From Gammaproteobacteria bacterium (lineage in GTDB: Bacteria; Pseudomonadota; Gammaproteobacteria; Coxiellales; Coxiellaceae): 64,000 bases of DNA. The stretch lies in contig JAHFRQ010000002.1 in NCBI GenBank assembly GCA_023266215.1, forward strand, positions 80,001 to 144,000, read 5' to 3'. Below the pieces are notes generated by a model that was given only the letters and a program-made list of their open reading frames with translations, was not told where the DNA came from and did not search any database. The translations under genes and the position numbers were made by a program. Shown here piece by piece: positions 26,303 to 34,856 of this stretch; the first letter of the stretch is position 1; every line of letters starts with the position of its first letter.

Positions 26303-26869
26303 ATGCTGAAGGTCCTTTAAAATATCAACGGGATCTTGATTAGGTTGATACACCATCATGATATTACCCATCGGATCTACCAAATAAAACGCGCCTGGAA
26401 TAAAAGTAAATTTATTTTCTGATAACGCTTTTTGGGTTATTAATAAAATTTTGGTATTTTCTGAGGGCTGTTGAAAATTTTGGAAAGTTAATACAGCGCG
26501 CTCAACACGATTTTGATTTTTACCGGTTGCAATCCACAATTGATGCATATCATATATTTTTCTTAAACAGGCTGTGTCACATTGTCCTGGATTAAATAAC
26601 AATATCATCCATTTTGAATTTGTCGTCCTATTCTCTGCAGGCTTTAATTTATTCTTGCTGGGTGGCGAGTTATCTAATAGCTGCCCTGCGGAATTTTTAA
26701 TGGAAAATAACGCAATGGAAACAGGCGGTGTAATTAATTGCCCAGCATTATTTTTTTCCATCGGTATTAAATTCGGATGATGATAAACAAATCGCGCAAT
26801 AAGCGATGGCAAGGCAAACAAAATAATGACACAAGGGATAATCAAAATTAAATGGGTGCGCTGATTCAT
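26276..26869 (-). CDS. SCO-like thioredoxin-fold protein (cytochrome oxidase assembly)
   Basis: 197 residues, one N-terminal membrane span (LILIIPCVIILFALPSLIARF) and a periplasmic thioredoxin-like domain. The CDTAC sequence (CxxxC) within FNPGQCDTACLRKI is placed like the copper-binding CxxxC of SCO1/SenC. In Pseudomonas a similar gene lies in the coxBA-ctaG-coxC cluster downstream of coxC. Here coxC is 7 kb away with the AfsA island in between. The assignment to oxidase assembly is inference. Confidence 0.65.
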   Translation of the reverse strand: MNQRTHLILIIPCVIILFALPSLIARFVYHHPNLIPMEKNNAGQLITPPVSIALFSIKNSAGQLLDNSPPSKNKLKPAENRTTNSKWMILLFNPGQCDTACLRKIYDMHQLWIATGKNQNRVERAVLTFQNFQQPSENTKILLITQKALSENKFTFIPGAFYLVDPMGNIMMVYQPNQDPVDILKDLQHLLMISQIG

Positions 26870-26894
26870 AATTTCCCTTTTAAAATAAAGGCAA

Positions 26895-26947
26895 TTTTAA
26901 CATCAAATGTTAAAAAACGCATACATTTTTGACATTTGATGTTAAAA
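26895..26947. repeat. 22-bp inverted repeat at the island edge
   Basis: Arms TTTTAACATCAAATGTTAAAAA (one mismatch) with a 9-nt loop; each arm is itself a small dyad, TAACATCAAATGTTA. It lies 26 bp upstream of the SCO-like start and marks the boundary with the AfsA island. It could be a double operator or a terminator for the leftward island transcript. The rest of the 219-bp gap shows no gene. Confidence 0.55.
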
Positions 26948-27088
26948 ATGCAACGATTTGATTTTGCGATAAATATTCTTACATCTAAAGTCGACCTCCC
27001 GAGCCATTCTACCCGTAACAGCATAGCAACTAGGCCTATACTGATATCTAGAATTCTCAATGACATTCTTTCTGCGTATTAATAAAAT

Positions 27089-27274
27089 CTAATCCTTGTG
27101 ATTAATAAAAATAAACAATAACAATGAAATCATTACCCAAGTAGAGTGCACTCCAGCAAAAGCGCCGTTTTTAATCCAAAATCCGAACCATAAATCACCA
27201 GCTAAAAATAAAATCCAAATTGAGAAAAATATAATAAGCGCCACATTAGATAAGGAAACGGCTCCTAAAAACAA
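27089..27274 (-). CDS. Small membrane protein or gene remnant
   Basis: 61 codons from TTG 27274 with two hydrophobic spans (NVALIIFFSIWILFLAGDLW, then WVMISLLLFIFI). The same frame is open back to the end of the MFS exporter gene, giving about 90 possible codons without an ATG, so it is either a small protein with an unusual start or the tail of a decayed membrane-protein gene. No family recognised. Confidence 0.35.
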   Translation of the reverse strand: MFLGAVSLSNVALIIFFSIWILFLAGDLWFGFWIKNGAFAGVHSTWVMISLLLFIFINHKD

Positions 27275-27362
27275 TGAATCGTAACCAAGCGCAACTTTAA
27301 ACCACCTGACACTTGCCCAGAGGAGAAAAAGCGCTGCGGTACTCTCAATGAAATTGTTATTT

Positions 27363-28613
27363 TTATTTTGTCATTGACTGCTTGGGTGTAAAATTGAAAC
27401 TCCCTATCAAGTTATTTTTTAATTTTTTGGATGCAAAAGATAACATTAAAATACAAACAAAAAACAATGCTGCAAAAGCATAGCAAACACCTGAAAATCC
27501 ATGCTTATATAGCTCTGAAGAAACTAGCGGGCCTAGGCCAGCTCCAAAAAATAGGAAAAATGTATACAGTGACATTGCCGAGCCTTTTGCTTGTTGAGCG
27601 GCCTTATTGATCATTATCACAATCCCTGGCGTGGTTATGGCTATCCCTGCATCAAATAGAGCGCTTGATAAAGTGAAATGTGGTAGCGAAGACGATAATG
27701 ACTCGAACAATAAACCAAGAATTAAAATAATTAATCCAATAATTGTAATGGTGCTACCGCCTATCTTTCGGGCAAAATAGCCTGCAACTGGAGATAAACA
27801 CATTGATGGAATACCGGCCATACGAATGTAAAATACATTCTGAAGTGCAAGGCCAAATCGTTGATTTAGATAATCGCCCAATATATCGTAAACAGAAACA
27901 AAGCTCATCAGGATAATAAAAGTTATAACATAGAGCAGAACCAAAGCTGGGTTTTTAAAATGTAATAACATATTTTTGTAAGTATCAAAAACTGGGCTTG
28001 ATGTTTTTATTTTTTTGCCAGCACTTAATTTTGGAGCAATAAAAAACGTCATTATTATATAAACGCTCCCCAAAAGCCAAAACACCCATTGCAAACCCAA
28101 TATTTCAGAAACGATACTTGCATACACCTGACCAAAAATACCAGCTAAAGCGAATGACATAATCAGTAATGACAAACCGATTACCCTGGAATTTTCTGAT
28201 GATAGCTCGCTTACATAAGCCATTGCAGTCGGCGCAAACGTTGATGCTGCCAACCCTTGAAGAATACGAAAGATGATCAATGTCGTGAAATTGTGTATAA
28301 AACCAATGACAAATGTTATAGCACTTAGTAATACTAGCCCAATAAGCATCAACCTTTTTTTGCTAAATCGATCTGATAGCGGCCCAAGCAGCAAAAAGCC
28401 GCTCGCATAAGAAAGGCTAAATGCACTAATAACCCAAAGTGCATTGCTATGTGAAATAAAAAGATTTTTTTGCAGCAACAAAACAAGCGGGATAAACAGA
28501 TAGACCTGAGAAACCACAAAAAGGCCACATAACATTAATGCGACTATGATTTTTTTTTCAGATTCCGCCATGTTGTTTGCACTCATAAAAACCCATTTTA
28601 ATTTATCACTCAA
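27363..28613 (-). CDS. MFS transporter (putative exporter of the island product)
   Basis: 416 residues, twelve membrane spans, with the MFS A-motif GPLSDRFSKKRLMLIG after span two and a second-half partner. It resembles the drug/sugar exporter branch of the MFS. ATG 28587 (MSANNMAESEKK) is an alternative start. It overlaps the ketosynthase gene by 8 bp and is the last clear gene of the island transcript. Export of the small molecule made by the upstream enzymes is the natural inference. Confidence 0.8.
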   Translation of the reverse strand: MSDKLKWVFMSANNMAESEKKIIVALMLCGLFVVSQVYLFIPLVLLLQKNLFISHSNALWVISAFSLSYASGFLLLGPLSDRFSKKRLMLIGLVLLSAITFVIGFIHNFTTLIIFRILQGLAASTFAPTAMAYVSELSSENSRVIGLSLLIMSFALAGIFGQVYASIVSEILGLQWVFWLLGSVYIIMTFFIAPKLSAGKKIKTSSPVFDTYKNMLLHFKNPALVLLYVITFIILMSFVSVYDILGDYLNQRFGLALQNVFYIRMAGIPSMCLSPVAGYFARKIGGSTITIIGLIILILGLLFESLSSSLPHFTLSSALFDAGIAITTPGIVIMINKAAQQAKGSAMSLYTFFLFFGAGLGPLVSSELYKHGFSGVCYAFAALFFVCILMLSFASKKLKNNLIGSFNFTPKQSMTK

Positions 28614-29625
28614 TTTCGATTGGTTTAATAATTTGTGTTTGACTCAAATCTAAACCAATTGCTCCCCACGATAATCCAACACCAAATCCACATAGTATTG
28701 ATTTAGTAAGTTTGCCAGCCTCTTTAAAGTAATCTCCGGTCATAGAGAGCATTAAGGGAATTGACGCCGCGCCAGTATTTCCAGTTGTTTCAACTGCTAT
28801 AGGTACTCGATCTTCTTTTAAACCAATTTTCAATCGCAATAAATTTACCATAAAAGCATTTGCTTGATGCATGAAAAGCGTAATGTCGTGTTTTGGCCAA
28901 TTTTTTGCCGCACAAACTTCTTGAACAACATCATGAACCACGGGTCCTAATGCAAAGTTCATAACGGCTTTACCGTCCATGTAATAATAATTGTGACGCT
29001 CAGACTTCTGCGCTATTTGAGTAGGTAACAGTGCCCCCGCTGTTAAATGATCGGCTCCTGAACCATCGGTATAAATAGCAATTTCCCATTCATCAGTACC
29101 TTTCTCCACGATTGTGGCAGTACCGGCGTCACCTAGCAGCATCCGCAGACCGATATCATCTTCATGAACTAACTTTGTGATCACATCGCCAGCACAAACC
29201 AATACTCGATTACAGCTATTTGAAGAAATTAATAGCGCCGCCTGATAAAGGCCGCACATATATCCCGAGCAACCGTAATTAATATCAAACGCCACAGCTT
29301 GTTTTGTTAAACCCAGCTTATGTTGCAACATCACGCTTGTTGGTGGCGCAACTCGATCCGGCATTTGCGTAATATAGACAATGCCATCTATCGTATTTGG
29401 GTCAATTTGTAAATGTTTCAGTAGCACCTCTGCTGATGCGCCGCACAAATCAGATGCTTTCATATAATCAGGAGCGGTATGAATTGATTTAATTCCTGTG
29501 CCTTGAATAATTCGACCAACCTCACGCACACCAAATTTTTCGGCGAGAGAAAGCAAATTGGTTGTTTGCTTAGGCAGTGCTGCGGCGATACCAGAAAGTT
29601 TCAAATTTGAAATTAACGTTTTCAT
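28606..29625 (-). CDS. FabH-like 3-oxoacyl-ACP synthase III (ketosynthase)
   Basis: 339 residues from ATG 29625 (an upstream ATG at 29637 adds four). The FabH triad is complete: Cys in NYGCSGYMCGL (Cys123 counted from 29637), His257 in FMHQANAF and Asn287 in TTGNTGAASIPL, so it should condense an acyl starter with malonyl-ACP or move acyl groups. It lies 24 bp downstream of a carrier-protein gene and overlaps the MFS exporter. A housekeeping FabH would be in a fab cluster, so this copy is likely dedicated to a special product. Confidence 0.85.
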   Translation of the reverse strand: MKTLISNLKLSGIAAALPKQTTNLLSLAEKFGVREVGRIIQGTGIKSIHTAPDYMKASDLCGASAEVLLKHLQIDPNTIDGIVYITQMPDRVAPPTSVMLQHKLGLTKQAVAFDINYGCSGYMCGLYQAALLISSNSCNRVLVCAGDVITKLVHEDDIGLRMLLGDAGTATIVEKGTDEWEIAIYTDGSGADHLTAGALLPTQIAQKSERHNYYYMDGKAVMNFALGPVVHDVVQEVCAAKNWPKHDITLFMHQANAFMVNLLRLKIGLKEDRVPIAVETTGNTGAASIPLMLSMTGDYFKEAGKLTKSILCGFGVGLSWGAIGLDLSQTQIIKPIEIE

Positions 29626-29649
29626 TATATATCTCATATGCTGGAATTT

Positions 29650-29910
29650 TTATTTTTGCACCAATTTCAACAAGTCACCAAAAGTTTTGCAGCTGTAAAC
29701 ATCAATATAGTCGAGATAAACTTGAAAGTAGCGATCAATCAGGCTCATGATTGACACCAATCCCATAGAATCCCAACCCTGACTTCTTTCCAGCTCAAAG
29801 CATTGAGTTAATTCACTTGCATTAATCTCAAGCGCAAGAGCAACATCCTTGATAAAATTATCAAGATTCATATATTTGTTCTCTACTAATTGACATGTAG
29901 CGTTATTCAT
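29650..29910 (-). CDS. Acyl carrier protein
   Basis: 86 residues from ATG 29910, which has GAGG eight bases upstream (an earlier ATG at 29946 is less well placed). Four-helix ACP fold with the phosphopantetheine site Ser in GWDSMGLVSIMSLI. It is less acidic than housekeeping AcpP and stands between a HAD phosphatase and a ketosynthase gene, indicating a dedicated carrier for the island pathway. Confidence 0.85.
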   Translation of the reverse strand: MNNATCQLVENKYMNLDNFIKDVALALEINASELTQCFELERSQGWDSMGLVSIMSLIDRYFQVYLDYIDVYSCKTFGDLLKLVQK

Positions 29911-29938
29911 AGCTTTATCCTCTCTTTTGTTATGACAT

Positions 29939-30628
29939 TTAATCATTTGGCAATATCGGCCATCCCTGCTTCACAGCAAAGGACTCGAGCTCCTTATTGC
30001 CCTTTATTGCATGCGGCTTTCCCACATAACTCAGCATCGGCAAATCACTGATGTGATCGCCATAAGCATAGCAATCACTAAGACTTGTCTCTTGGTGTTG
30101 TTGCCTGCTTAAAAAATCTTTTATTGCGTAAACCTTGCCTTCGCCAATAATTTGAGATGACAATACATTTCCAGTATAAATTCCATTTTTAATTTCTTGC
30201 GATGTTGATAATACGTGCTTAATTCCGAGTTTTTTTGCTATTGGAAAAAGGCATGGTTCAAACGAACCAGATACCAATACTATTTCCACGCCATTATTTT
30301 TATGCACATCAATTTCTTGCAGCACGCATTTTATATACAAATCCTTAGTTCTGTTTTCCAAATCAAAAAACCAGGCGAGGCTCAGCATCTTGACATCAGT
30401 TTCACGATAACCGCGGTATTGTTTATAGTATCGTTTATTTAAAAACTCTCTGCTTGCGCCGAAAAGGTTATACAAATCTCCGCCCATTTCATATTTTTTG
30501 TAAATCAACTTTCCAAATATTTTATGCTTGGCATTATAAAAATATTTTAAAAAGCTACGCATTGTTTTAATTTTTACAAGCGTATTATCAACGTCAAAAA
30601 ATGCATAACTCTTAAGCTGCTTTTTCAT
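29939..30628 (-). CDS. HAD-IB family phosphatase
   Basis: 229 residues from ATG 30628, which has GAGAG five bases upstream. HAD motifs: FFDVDNTLV (nucleophile and acid Asp), LVSGSFEPCLF (motif II Ser), and GDHISDLPML (motifs III/IV). The SerB/HAD-IB cap is helical. The substrate is unknown. Overlap with both the AfsA-like and ACP genes points to a step in the same pathway; in butyrolactone synthesis a phosphatase removes the phosphate that comes from dihydroxyacetone phosphate. Confidence 0.8.
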   Translation of the reverse strand: MKKQLKSYAFFDVDNTLVKIKTMRSFLKYFYNAKHKIFGKLIYKKYEMGGDLYNLFGASREFLNKRYYKQYRGYRETDVKMLSLAWFFDLENRTKDLYIKCVLQEIDVHKNNGVEIVLVSGSFEPCLFPIAKKLGIKHVLSTSQEIKNGIYTGNVLSSQIIGEGKVYAIKDFLSRQQHQETSLSDCYAYGDHISDLPMLSYVGKPHAIKGNKELESFAVKQGWPILPND

Positions 30629-31391
30629 ACACGCTCTCAAATGTTCGTAAATTATTCTCAGTTTTAATGCATGATTTTATATAATCCTGTAACGCGGAAT
30701 TTTCTTTATATTTTATAAATTTGGAATCATAAACAGAAACTTTTCTAAAAATTTCGGCGATTTTTTTTTCATTTTGATAAATTTCAATGCTAATTGTAAA
30801 TGCACGATTATTATTTGTCATGCCGCTATTTGAGATTATTTTCAAACATAACACCAGACCCATAGGAAAGGCATAATTGTAAAATTTACTTTGAAATTCA
30901 TTCATCACAAATTTTACCGCATGATTCTGGCTGCCCTTAATAAAATATTTTTCTAAAGTAGCAATTGTCATCTGCCTTGCCGCCTCCATCAAAACCATTC
31001 CTTGTATATGTTTTCCTGTAACATGATCACTCATTTCAGCACATCGCTCATCGATTATGAGAATGCTAGAATATTTTTCATCAGATATTTTCTTGGGGTC
31101 TGAAATCAGAGTGTTATATGAAAAATGCTTGTGAGTTAATTTGTTATCACAGCGACTATCTTCATCGAAATAGCTATAAATACTAGCTATTTTTTTATCT
31201 ACAGGCTGACAAAATAGTTTTTTATATTCAGCAACAATGTCTTCTGAAATTCCTTGTTCGAAGAAAATATCATATTGCAAAAGCTCATTATTGATGGTTT
31301 TTTCAATTAATTCACTGTAGCTAATTATGTTGGCGCCATTTGATATTGCGCAAAATTTATTACCAACAACGTGTATTGCTTTATTCTTCAT
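30612..31391 (-). CDS. AfsA-like hotdog protein (butyrolactone/butenolide synthase family)
   Basis: 259 residues from ATG 31391 (AGAGGG four bases upstream). The central SDHVTGKHIQGMVLMEAARQ motif is the hallmark of the AfsA A-factor-biosynthesis hotdog domain; the full protein has room for two hotdog halves, as in AfsA, though the N-terminal half is divergent. AfsA joins a beta-ketoacyl chain to dihydroxyacetone phosphate, the first committed step to gamma-butyrolactone signals. Overlap with a phosphatase gene and linkage to ACP and ketosynthase genes strengthen the assignment. The exact product is inference. Confidence 0.7.
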   Translation of the reverse strand: MKNKAIHVVGNKFCAISNGANIISYSELIEKTINNELLQYDIFFEQGISEDIVAEYKKLFCQPVDKKIASIYSYFDEDSRCDNKLTHKHFSYNTLISDPKKISDEKYSSILIIDERCAEMSDHVTGKHIQGMVLMEAARQMTIATLEKYFIKGSQNHAVKFVMNEFQSKFYNYAFPMGLVLCLKIISNSGMTNNNRAFTISIEIYQNEKKIAEIFRKVSVYDSKFIKYKENSALQDYIKSCIKTENNLRTFESVYEKAA

Positions 31392-31409
31392 TTTCCCTCT
31401 CGCCAATTT

Positions 31410-32336
31410 TCATAAAATAGCGCCAAAAATCATTGGTTTCTTTTTATTTTTCATAGCGCTGGATAGAAATCCAAAAATTGGCGAACCTATTATACAACCA
31501 ATAAAAATCATGCTTAAAATTATAGAAGAATCCTGTTTTGAAAAATGATGTATTTGCTCCAGGTACAAATTTCCCCATAGCGCTCCTAACAGAACCATGG
31601 CCGAGTTCATCAAGCATGTATACACTCCACATGACCAATTGCTCCTATTAAGATATACACTCTTCATTTCCAGCCAATATGTTTTATTTTTTTCATCTCC
31701 TTGTGCTTTTTTAAAATTAGTTGATCCATCTATAACGAATAAAAAAATTGCTGCAAGAATAAGAATCCCTAAAAATGCATCCATAACTAGCGCTTCTCTC
31801 CAGCCATATTTTGAAATTAACACAGTTAAAGGGGTTTGGGCTATTACTCCCCCCAGCATTCCAACTGTTATTATGATTCCAGTCACAAAAGGAAGTTTAT
31901 TTTTTGGAAACCAGTTTGCAGCTATCTTAAAGCTTCCTAGAAAACAAAATGCGCTTCCTATTCCTTCTAAAAATCTACACATACCAGCAACAATTAAATT
32001 GCTAGTTATGGAAAATCCAAATATTCCCAAAATACATAAAAACATAGTTAGCGTAATAATTTTTTTTGGAGGAAACCTATCCAGAATTTGTCCTGCGGGA
32101 AGCAGAAATGCTACAGTTGAATAAAAATAAATAGATGAAAGAAAGCCGAGACCTTTTGCACTTAATCCGTATGCATCCATCACATATGAATCAATTGAGT
32201 TGAACATATTTATCTGTATAAATTCATAGAGAAAAAACAAGGACGAAACCAAACAGGCCACCCATGATATATATTTTCTTCCTATTTCAACTTCGCACTC
32301 ACTCGAATATCTTAATTTTCTTTGAAAAAACCGCAT
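31410..32336 (-). CDS. Truncated MFS transporter (about eight of twelve spans)
   Basis: 308 residues. N-terminal MFS half complete, with the A-motif GQILDRFPPKKIITL and RFLEGIGSAFCFLGS; the second half stops after KNKKKPMIFGAIL, near span eight, directly before the AfsA-like gene. Ordinary members have about 410-430 residues. The last third was probably lost when the downstream genes were joined or by a frameshift. The start overlaps the LuxR-type gene by 38 bp. Probably non-functional as a transporter, unless a short form is tolerated. Confidence 0.75.
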   Translation of the reverse strand: MRFFQRKLRYSSECEVEIGRKYISWVACLVSSLFFLYEFIQINMFNSIDSYVMDAYGLSAKGLGFLSSIYFYSTVAFLLPAGQILDRFPPKKIITLTMFLCILGIFGFSITSNLIVAGMCRFLEGIGSAFCFLGSFKIAANWFPKNKLPFVTGIIITVGMLGGVIAQTPLTVLISKYGWREALVMDAFLGILILAAIFLFVIDGSTNFKKAQGDEKNKTYWLEMKSVYLNRSNWSCGVYTCLMNSAMVLLGALWGNLYLEQIHHFSKQDSSIILSMIFIGCIIGSPIFGFLSSAMKNKKKPMIFGAIL

Positions 32337-33165
32337 CTTTAATACCCGTGCTTTTTAAAAAATCAATTAATTCATCTTTAGTAAAATTCAATCCCATTAA
32401 TTCAAAAACTTTTTTCTTTATATCGTCAAGGTAGCCCTCAACAGTTCTGTGCGATATTTTCAGTGCGATTGCGCATTGCTTAGCGGTAGCGCCTTCAATA
32501 AAATACGCAGCGCATTGAGCTTGTTTTTTAGTAAGGTATAAATCGTCGGATTCGCTTAAAAGATAAAATCTATCTATGTCTGTTTTTTTAAAAAACTCAT
32601 CCTTGTCAGAATCCGTAATCTGATATCTTTTAATTTTTTCTAGAGATATCACCCGACTATCAGGAAGATAAATTTTATTTTTTGAGGCTGTTTTTATAAG
32701 CGGAGAAGCTTTATCATTAAAATAGAGTATAAATCTCTTAAATAAGTCCACATTCTTAGTGTAAAAATTATTTATGCTGTTATTATCCCTTGTGGATGCA
32801 AATATGTATAGGTATGTAATATCTTCACGCTTTATTACAAAACTGGCTCCATTGTCAATATTAAATGATTCCCTGCCTTGAGCATATATTGGATCATCTG
32901 AATTCAACTCGGACCAAAGAAAATATCCCTTTGGTAACAAATGTTCAATGTCTACCGCGCCAGATGATTTATACAGTCCGTTTTTATAAAAGTGCTCTAT
33001 CCATGGTGCATTATTTGTAAGCAACTCTCTCGATGAATCATTATGATAAATTTTTATGTAGTTAAAATAGGTTACTCCGATGCTATTTAAAGCTGGGGAG
33101 CATATATCATCAACTTCCTTGCTGGCAGTTAATGAAAAATGATTTTTTAAGTCTAGTCCAGACAT
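32299..33165 (-). CDS. LuxR-type transcriptional regulator
   Basis: 288 residues. The C-terminal GerE/LuxR helix-turn-helix spans about 211-252 (LTKKQAQCAAYFIEGATAKQ, then ISHRTVEGYLDDIKKK). The N-terminal ~160 residues form an alpha/beta sensor-like region (YFNYIKIYHND, WIEHFYKNGLYK) seen in Legionella-type LuxR regulators; I cannot confirm a ligand pocket. It overlaps the LOG gene by 13 bp and the MFS gene by 38 bp. Likely controls the island; a ligand made by the island is a hypothesis. Confidence 0.8.
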   Translation of the reverse strand: MSGLDLKNHFSLTASKEVDDICSPALNSIGVTYFNYIKIYHNDSSRELLTNNAPWIEHFYKNGLYKSSGAVDIEHLLPKGYFLWSELNSDDPIYAQGRESFNIDNGASFVIKREDITYLYIFASTRDNNSINNFYTKNVDLFKRFILYFNDKASPLIKTASKNKIYLPDSRVISLEKIKRYQITDSDKDEFFKKTDIDRFYLLSESDDLYLTKKQAQCAAYFIEGATAKQCAIALKISHRTVEGYLDDIKKKVFELMGLNFTKDELIDFLKSTGIKDAVFSKKIKIFE

Positions 33166-33722
33166 GGTTTATCCAAAATTGAGGTCATCATATTTAAAAG
33201 TGCAGCTGGGCAATCTGAAATTACAATCAAGTCTAACTGTTCCCTTTTTATGAAGCCCTCTGCTGATGCATGCTTTAAAAAATTAATTAATAAATCGAAA
33301 TATCCGTCGATGTTTAATAATCCAAGCGGTTTTTTATATATCCCGATTTTAATTGCATTCCAAATTTCAAACACCTCTTCGAGAGTTCCGACTCCGCCGG
33401 GAAGCGCAATAAAGGCATCTGACATGCTTGACATCATTGACTTTCTCTCTTGCATTGATTCAACTATATGCAACTCAGTTAAATTTCTGTGTGCAATTTC
33501 TTTGTTAGCAAGTGATTCTGTGATAACGCCAATAACTACCGCGCCAAAATCAAGCGCAGTGTCAGCTAATCTCCCCATTAGACCAATACTTGCACCACCA
33601 TAAATCAATTTCAGTTTTCTTCTCGCAATTTCTTTGGCTAAAAAAATAGTGCTATCATCATAGGTAATTTTTGAACCGCTGTTCGCTCCAAGAAAAACGC
33701 ATATGTTTTGCATGTTACTCAT
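33153..33722 (-). CDS. LOG family protein (nucleoside monophosphate phosphoribohydrolase-like)
   Basis: 189 residues with the Rossmann-like LOG fold: VFLGANSGS near the start, LIYGGASIGLMG, and the catalytic signature LPGGVGTLEEVFEIW (about 107-121) with the preceding ERKSMM arginine. LOG enzymes release a base from nucleoside 5'-monophosphates; in bacteria the physiological role is often unknown. It is the first gene of the island unit and overlaps the LuxR-type gene. Confidence 0.88.
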   Translation of the reverse strand: MSNMQNICVFLGANSGSKITYDDSTIFLAKEIARRKLKLIYGGASIGLMGRLADTALDFGAVVIGVITESLANKEIAHRNLTELHIVESMQERKSMMSSMSDAFIALPGGVGTLEEVFEIWNAIKIGIYKKPLGLLNIDGYFDLLINFLKHASAEGFIKREQLDLIVISDCPAALLNMMTSILDKPCLD

Positions 33723-33770
33723 CTTGAAATTTCACTCGCCATTCTATGCAATATCAACTAGGATCATTAC

Positions 33771-33785
33771 CCGTATTAAATACGG
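33771..33785. promoter_or_regulatory. Dyad upstream of the island operon
   Basis: CCGTATTAAATACGG is a perfect 15-bp dyad, flanked by TTAC and TAAC that nearly extend it. It lies about 50 bp upstream of the LOG start, where a -35 region would be, and is a candidate operator for the LuxR-type regulator. Confidence 0.45.
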
Positions 33786-33827
33786 TAACCATATACATTC
33801 TCTGTGGGAATGGCTATGAAAATATCC

Positions 33828-34706
33828 CTATATCCAATACACAAAAATAAACAAGCCAAGCCAGACTACGTCGACAAAATGCCAATACCACGCGATCCCT
33901 TCAAAGCCAAAATGATCGTGGCTGTTAAAATCGCCTTTGATCATGCGCCATAAAATCACAATCAATCCCGTTGTGCCGACCGTAACGTGAAACGCGTGAA
34001 AGCCGGTGAGCATAAAAAACGTCGTGCCATAAATACCAGCGTCTAATCTTAACGCTTTGATTGTATAAGCAGTCCAGTATTCGTGTGCTTGCATGCATAA
34101 AAAAGAAATGCCGAGCAAAATGGTGAGCGCTTGGAATATGATCATTTGTTTACGACGGTTTTTTAACACACCCCAATGCGCGATGGTGATCGTGACACCT
34201 GATGATAATAAGAGTGCTGTGTTGACCGCAGGAATGCCCCAAGTTTCCATGATTGAAATAGGCCCTGCAAACTGACTGCCGTCAGGCGTGTGATACACAG
34301 GCCAGGTAGGCTGGAAATGTGGCCATAACAATAAGTGCGTCATCAATCCATGCCCTACGCCGCCCAGCCACGGTACAGAAATATTGCGCGCATAAAACAA
34401 GGCACCAAAAAATACGCTAAAAAACATGACCTCAGTGAAAATAAACCACGCCATTCCCCATCGAAACGAGCGATCCACCTGCGGATCATTTAATAATCCC
34501 GCGCGATTTTCGCGTATAACAGTTCCAAACCACCCAAATAACATAAAAATTAAAATACAAATACCTGTTGCGAATAAATAAGGGCCGAACCACTTGTCAT
34601 GCAACCAATTGGCAGCGCCAACTAGCGTACAAAATAAAGCGATTGATCCTGTGATGGGCCAATAACTGGGTTCGGGAAGATAATAGGTTCCATGCTGATC
34701 CGACAT
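33828..34706 (-). CDS. coxC: Cytochrome c oxidase subunit III
   Basis: 292 residues, seven membrane spans. Features of the aa3-type subunit III are plain: the N-terminal YYLPEPSYWPITGSIALF, FTEVMFFSVFFGALFYA, FMLTGFHAFHVTVG and the final FEGIAWYWHFVDVVWLGLF (part). An AGGAG site precedes the ATG. Subunits I and II and CtaG are expected upstream but are not in the window; the two genes on its right are unrelated. Its normal downstream cluster is replaced by the island. Confidence 0.95.
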   Translation of the reverse strand: MSDQHGTYYLPEPSYWPITGSIALFCTLVGAANWLHDKWFGPYLFATGICILIFMLFGWFGTVIRENRAGLLNDPQVDRSFRWGMAWFIFTEVMFFSVFFGALFYARNISVPWLGGVGHGLMTHLLLWPHFQPTWPVYHTPDGSQFAGPISIMETWGIPAVNTALLLSSGVTITIAHWGVLKNRRKQMIIFQALTILLGISFLCMQAHEYWTAYTIKALRLDAGIYGTTFFMLTGFHAFHVTVGTTGLIVILWRMIKGDFNSHDHFGFEGIAWYWHFVDVVWLGLFIFVYWI

Positions 34707-34856
34707 AATCGCTCCTGATTATTTTTTGATGCGAAATCATAGCAATAATTTCGAATAGTTAAAAGATTAAGTGCGAAAAATAAAAAAGCAGCTATAATCA
34801 CTATTCTCTTATTTATTTAAAAAATATTTATCTAAAAAAAACAACAAGGAGTTTTT

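Noticed and set aside
26866-27066. 66-codon minus-strand gene upstream of the SCO-like gene
   Set aside because: It reads through the 22-bp inverted repeat, composition is irregular, and there is no recognisable domain or ribosome binding site.
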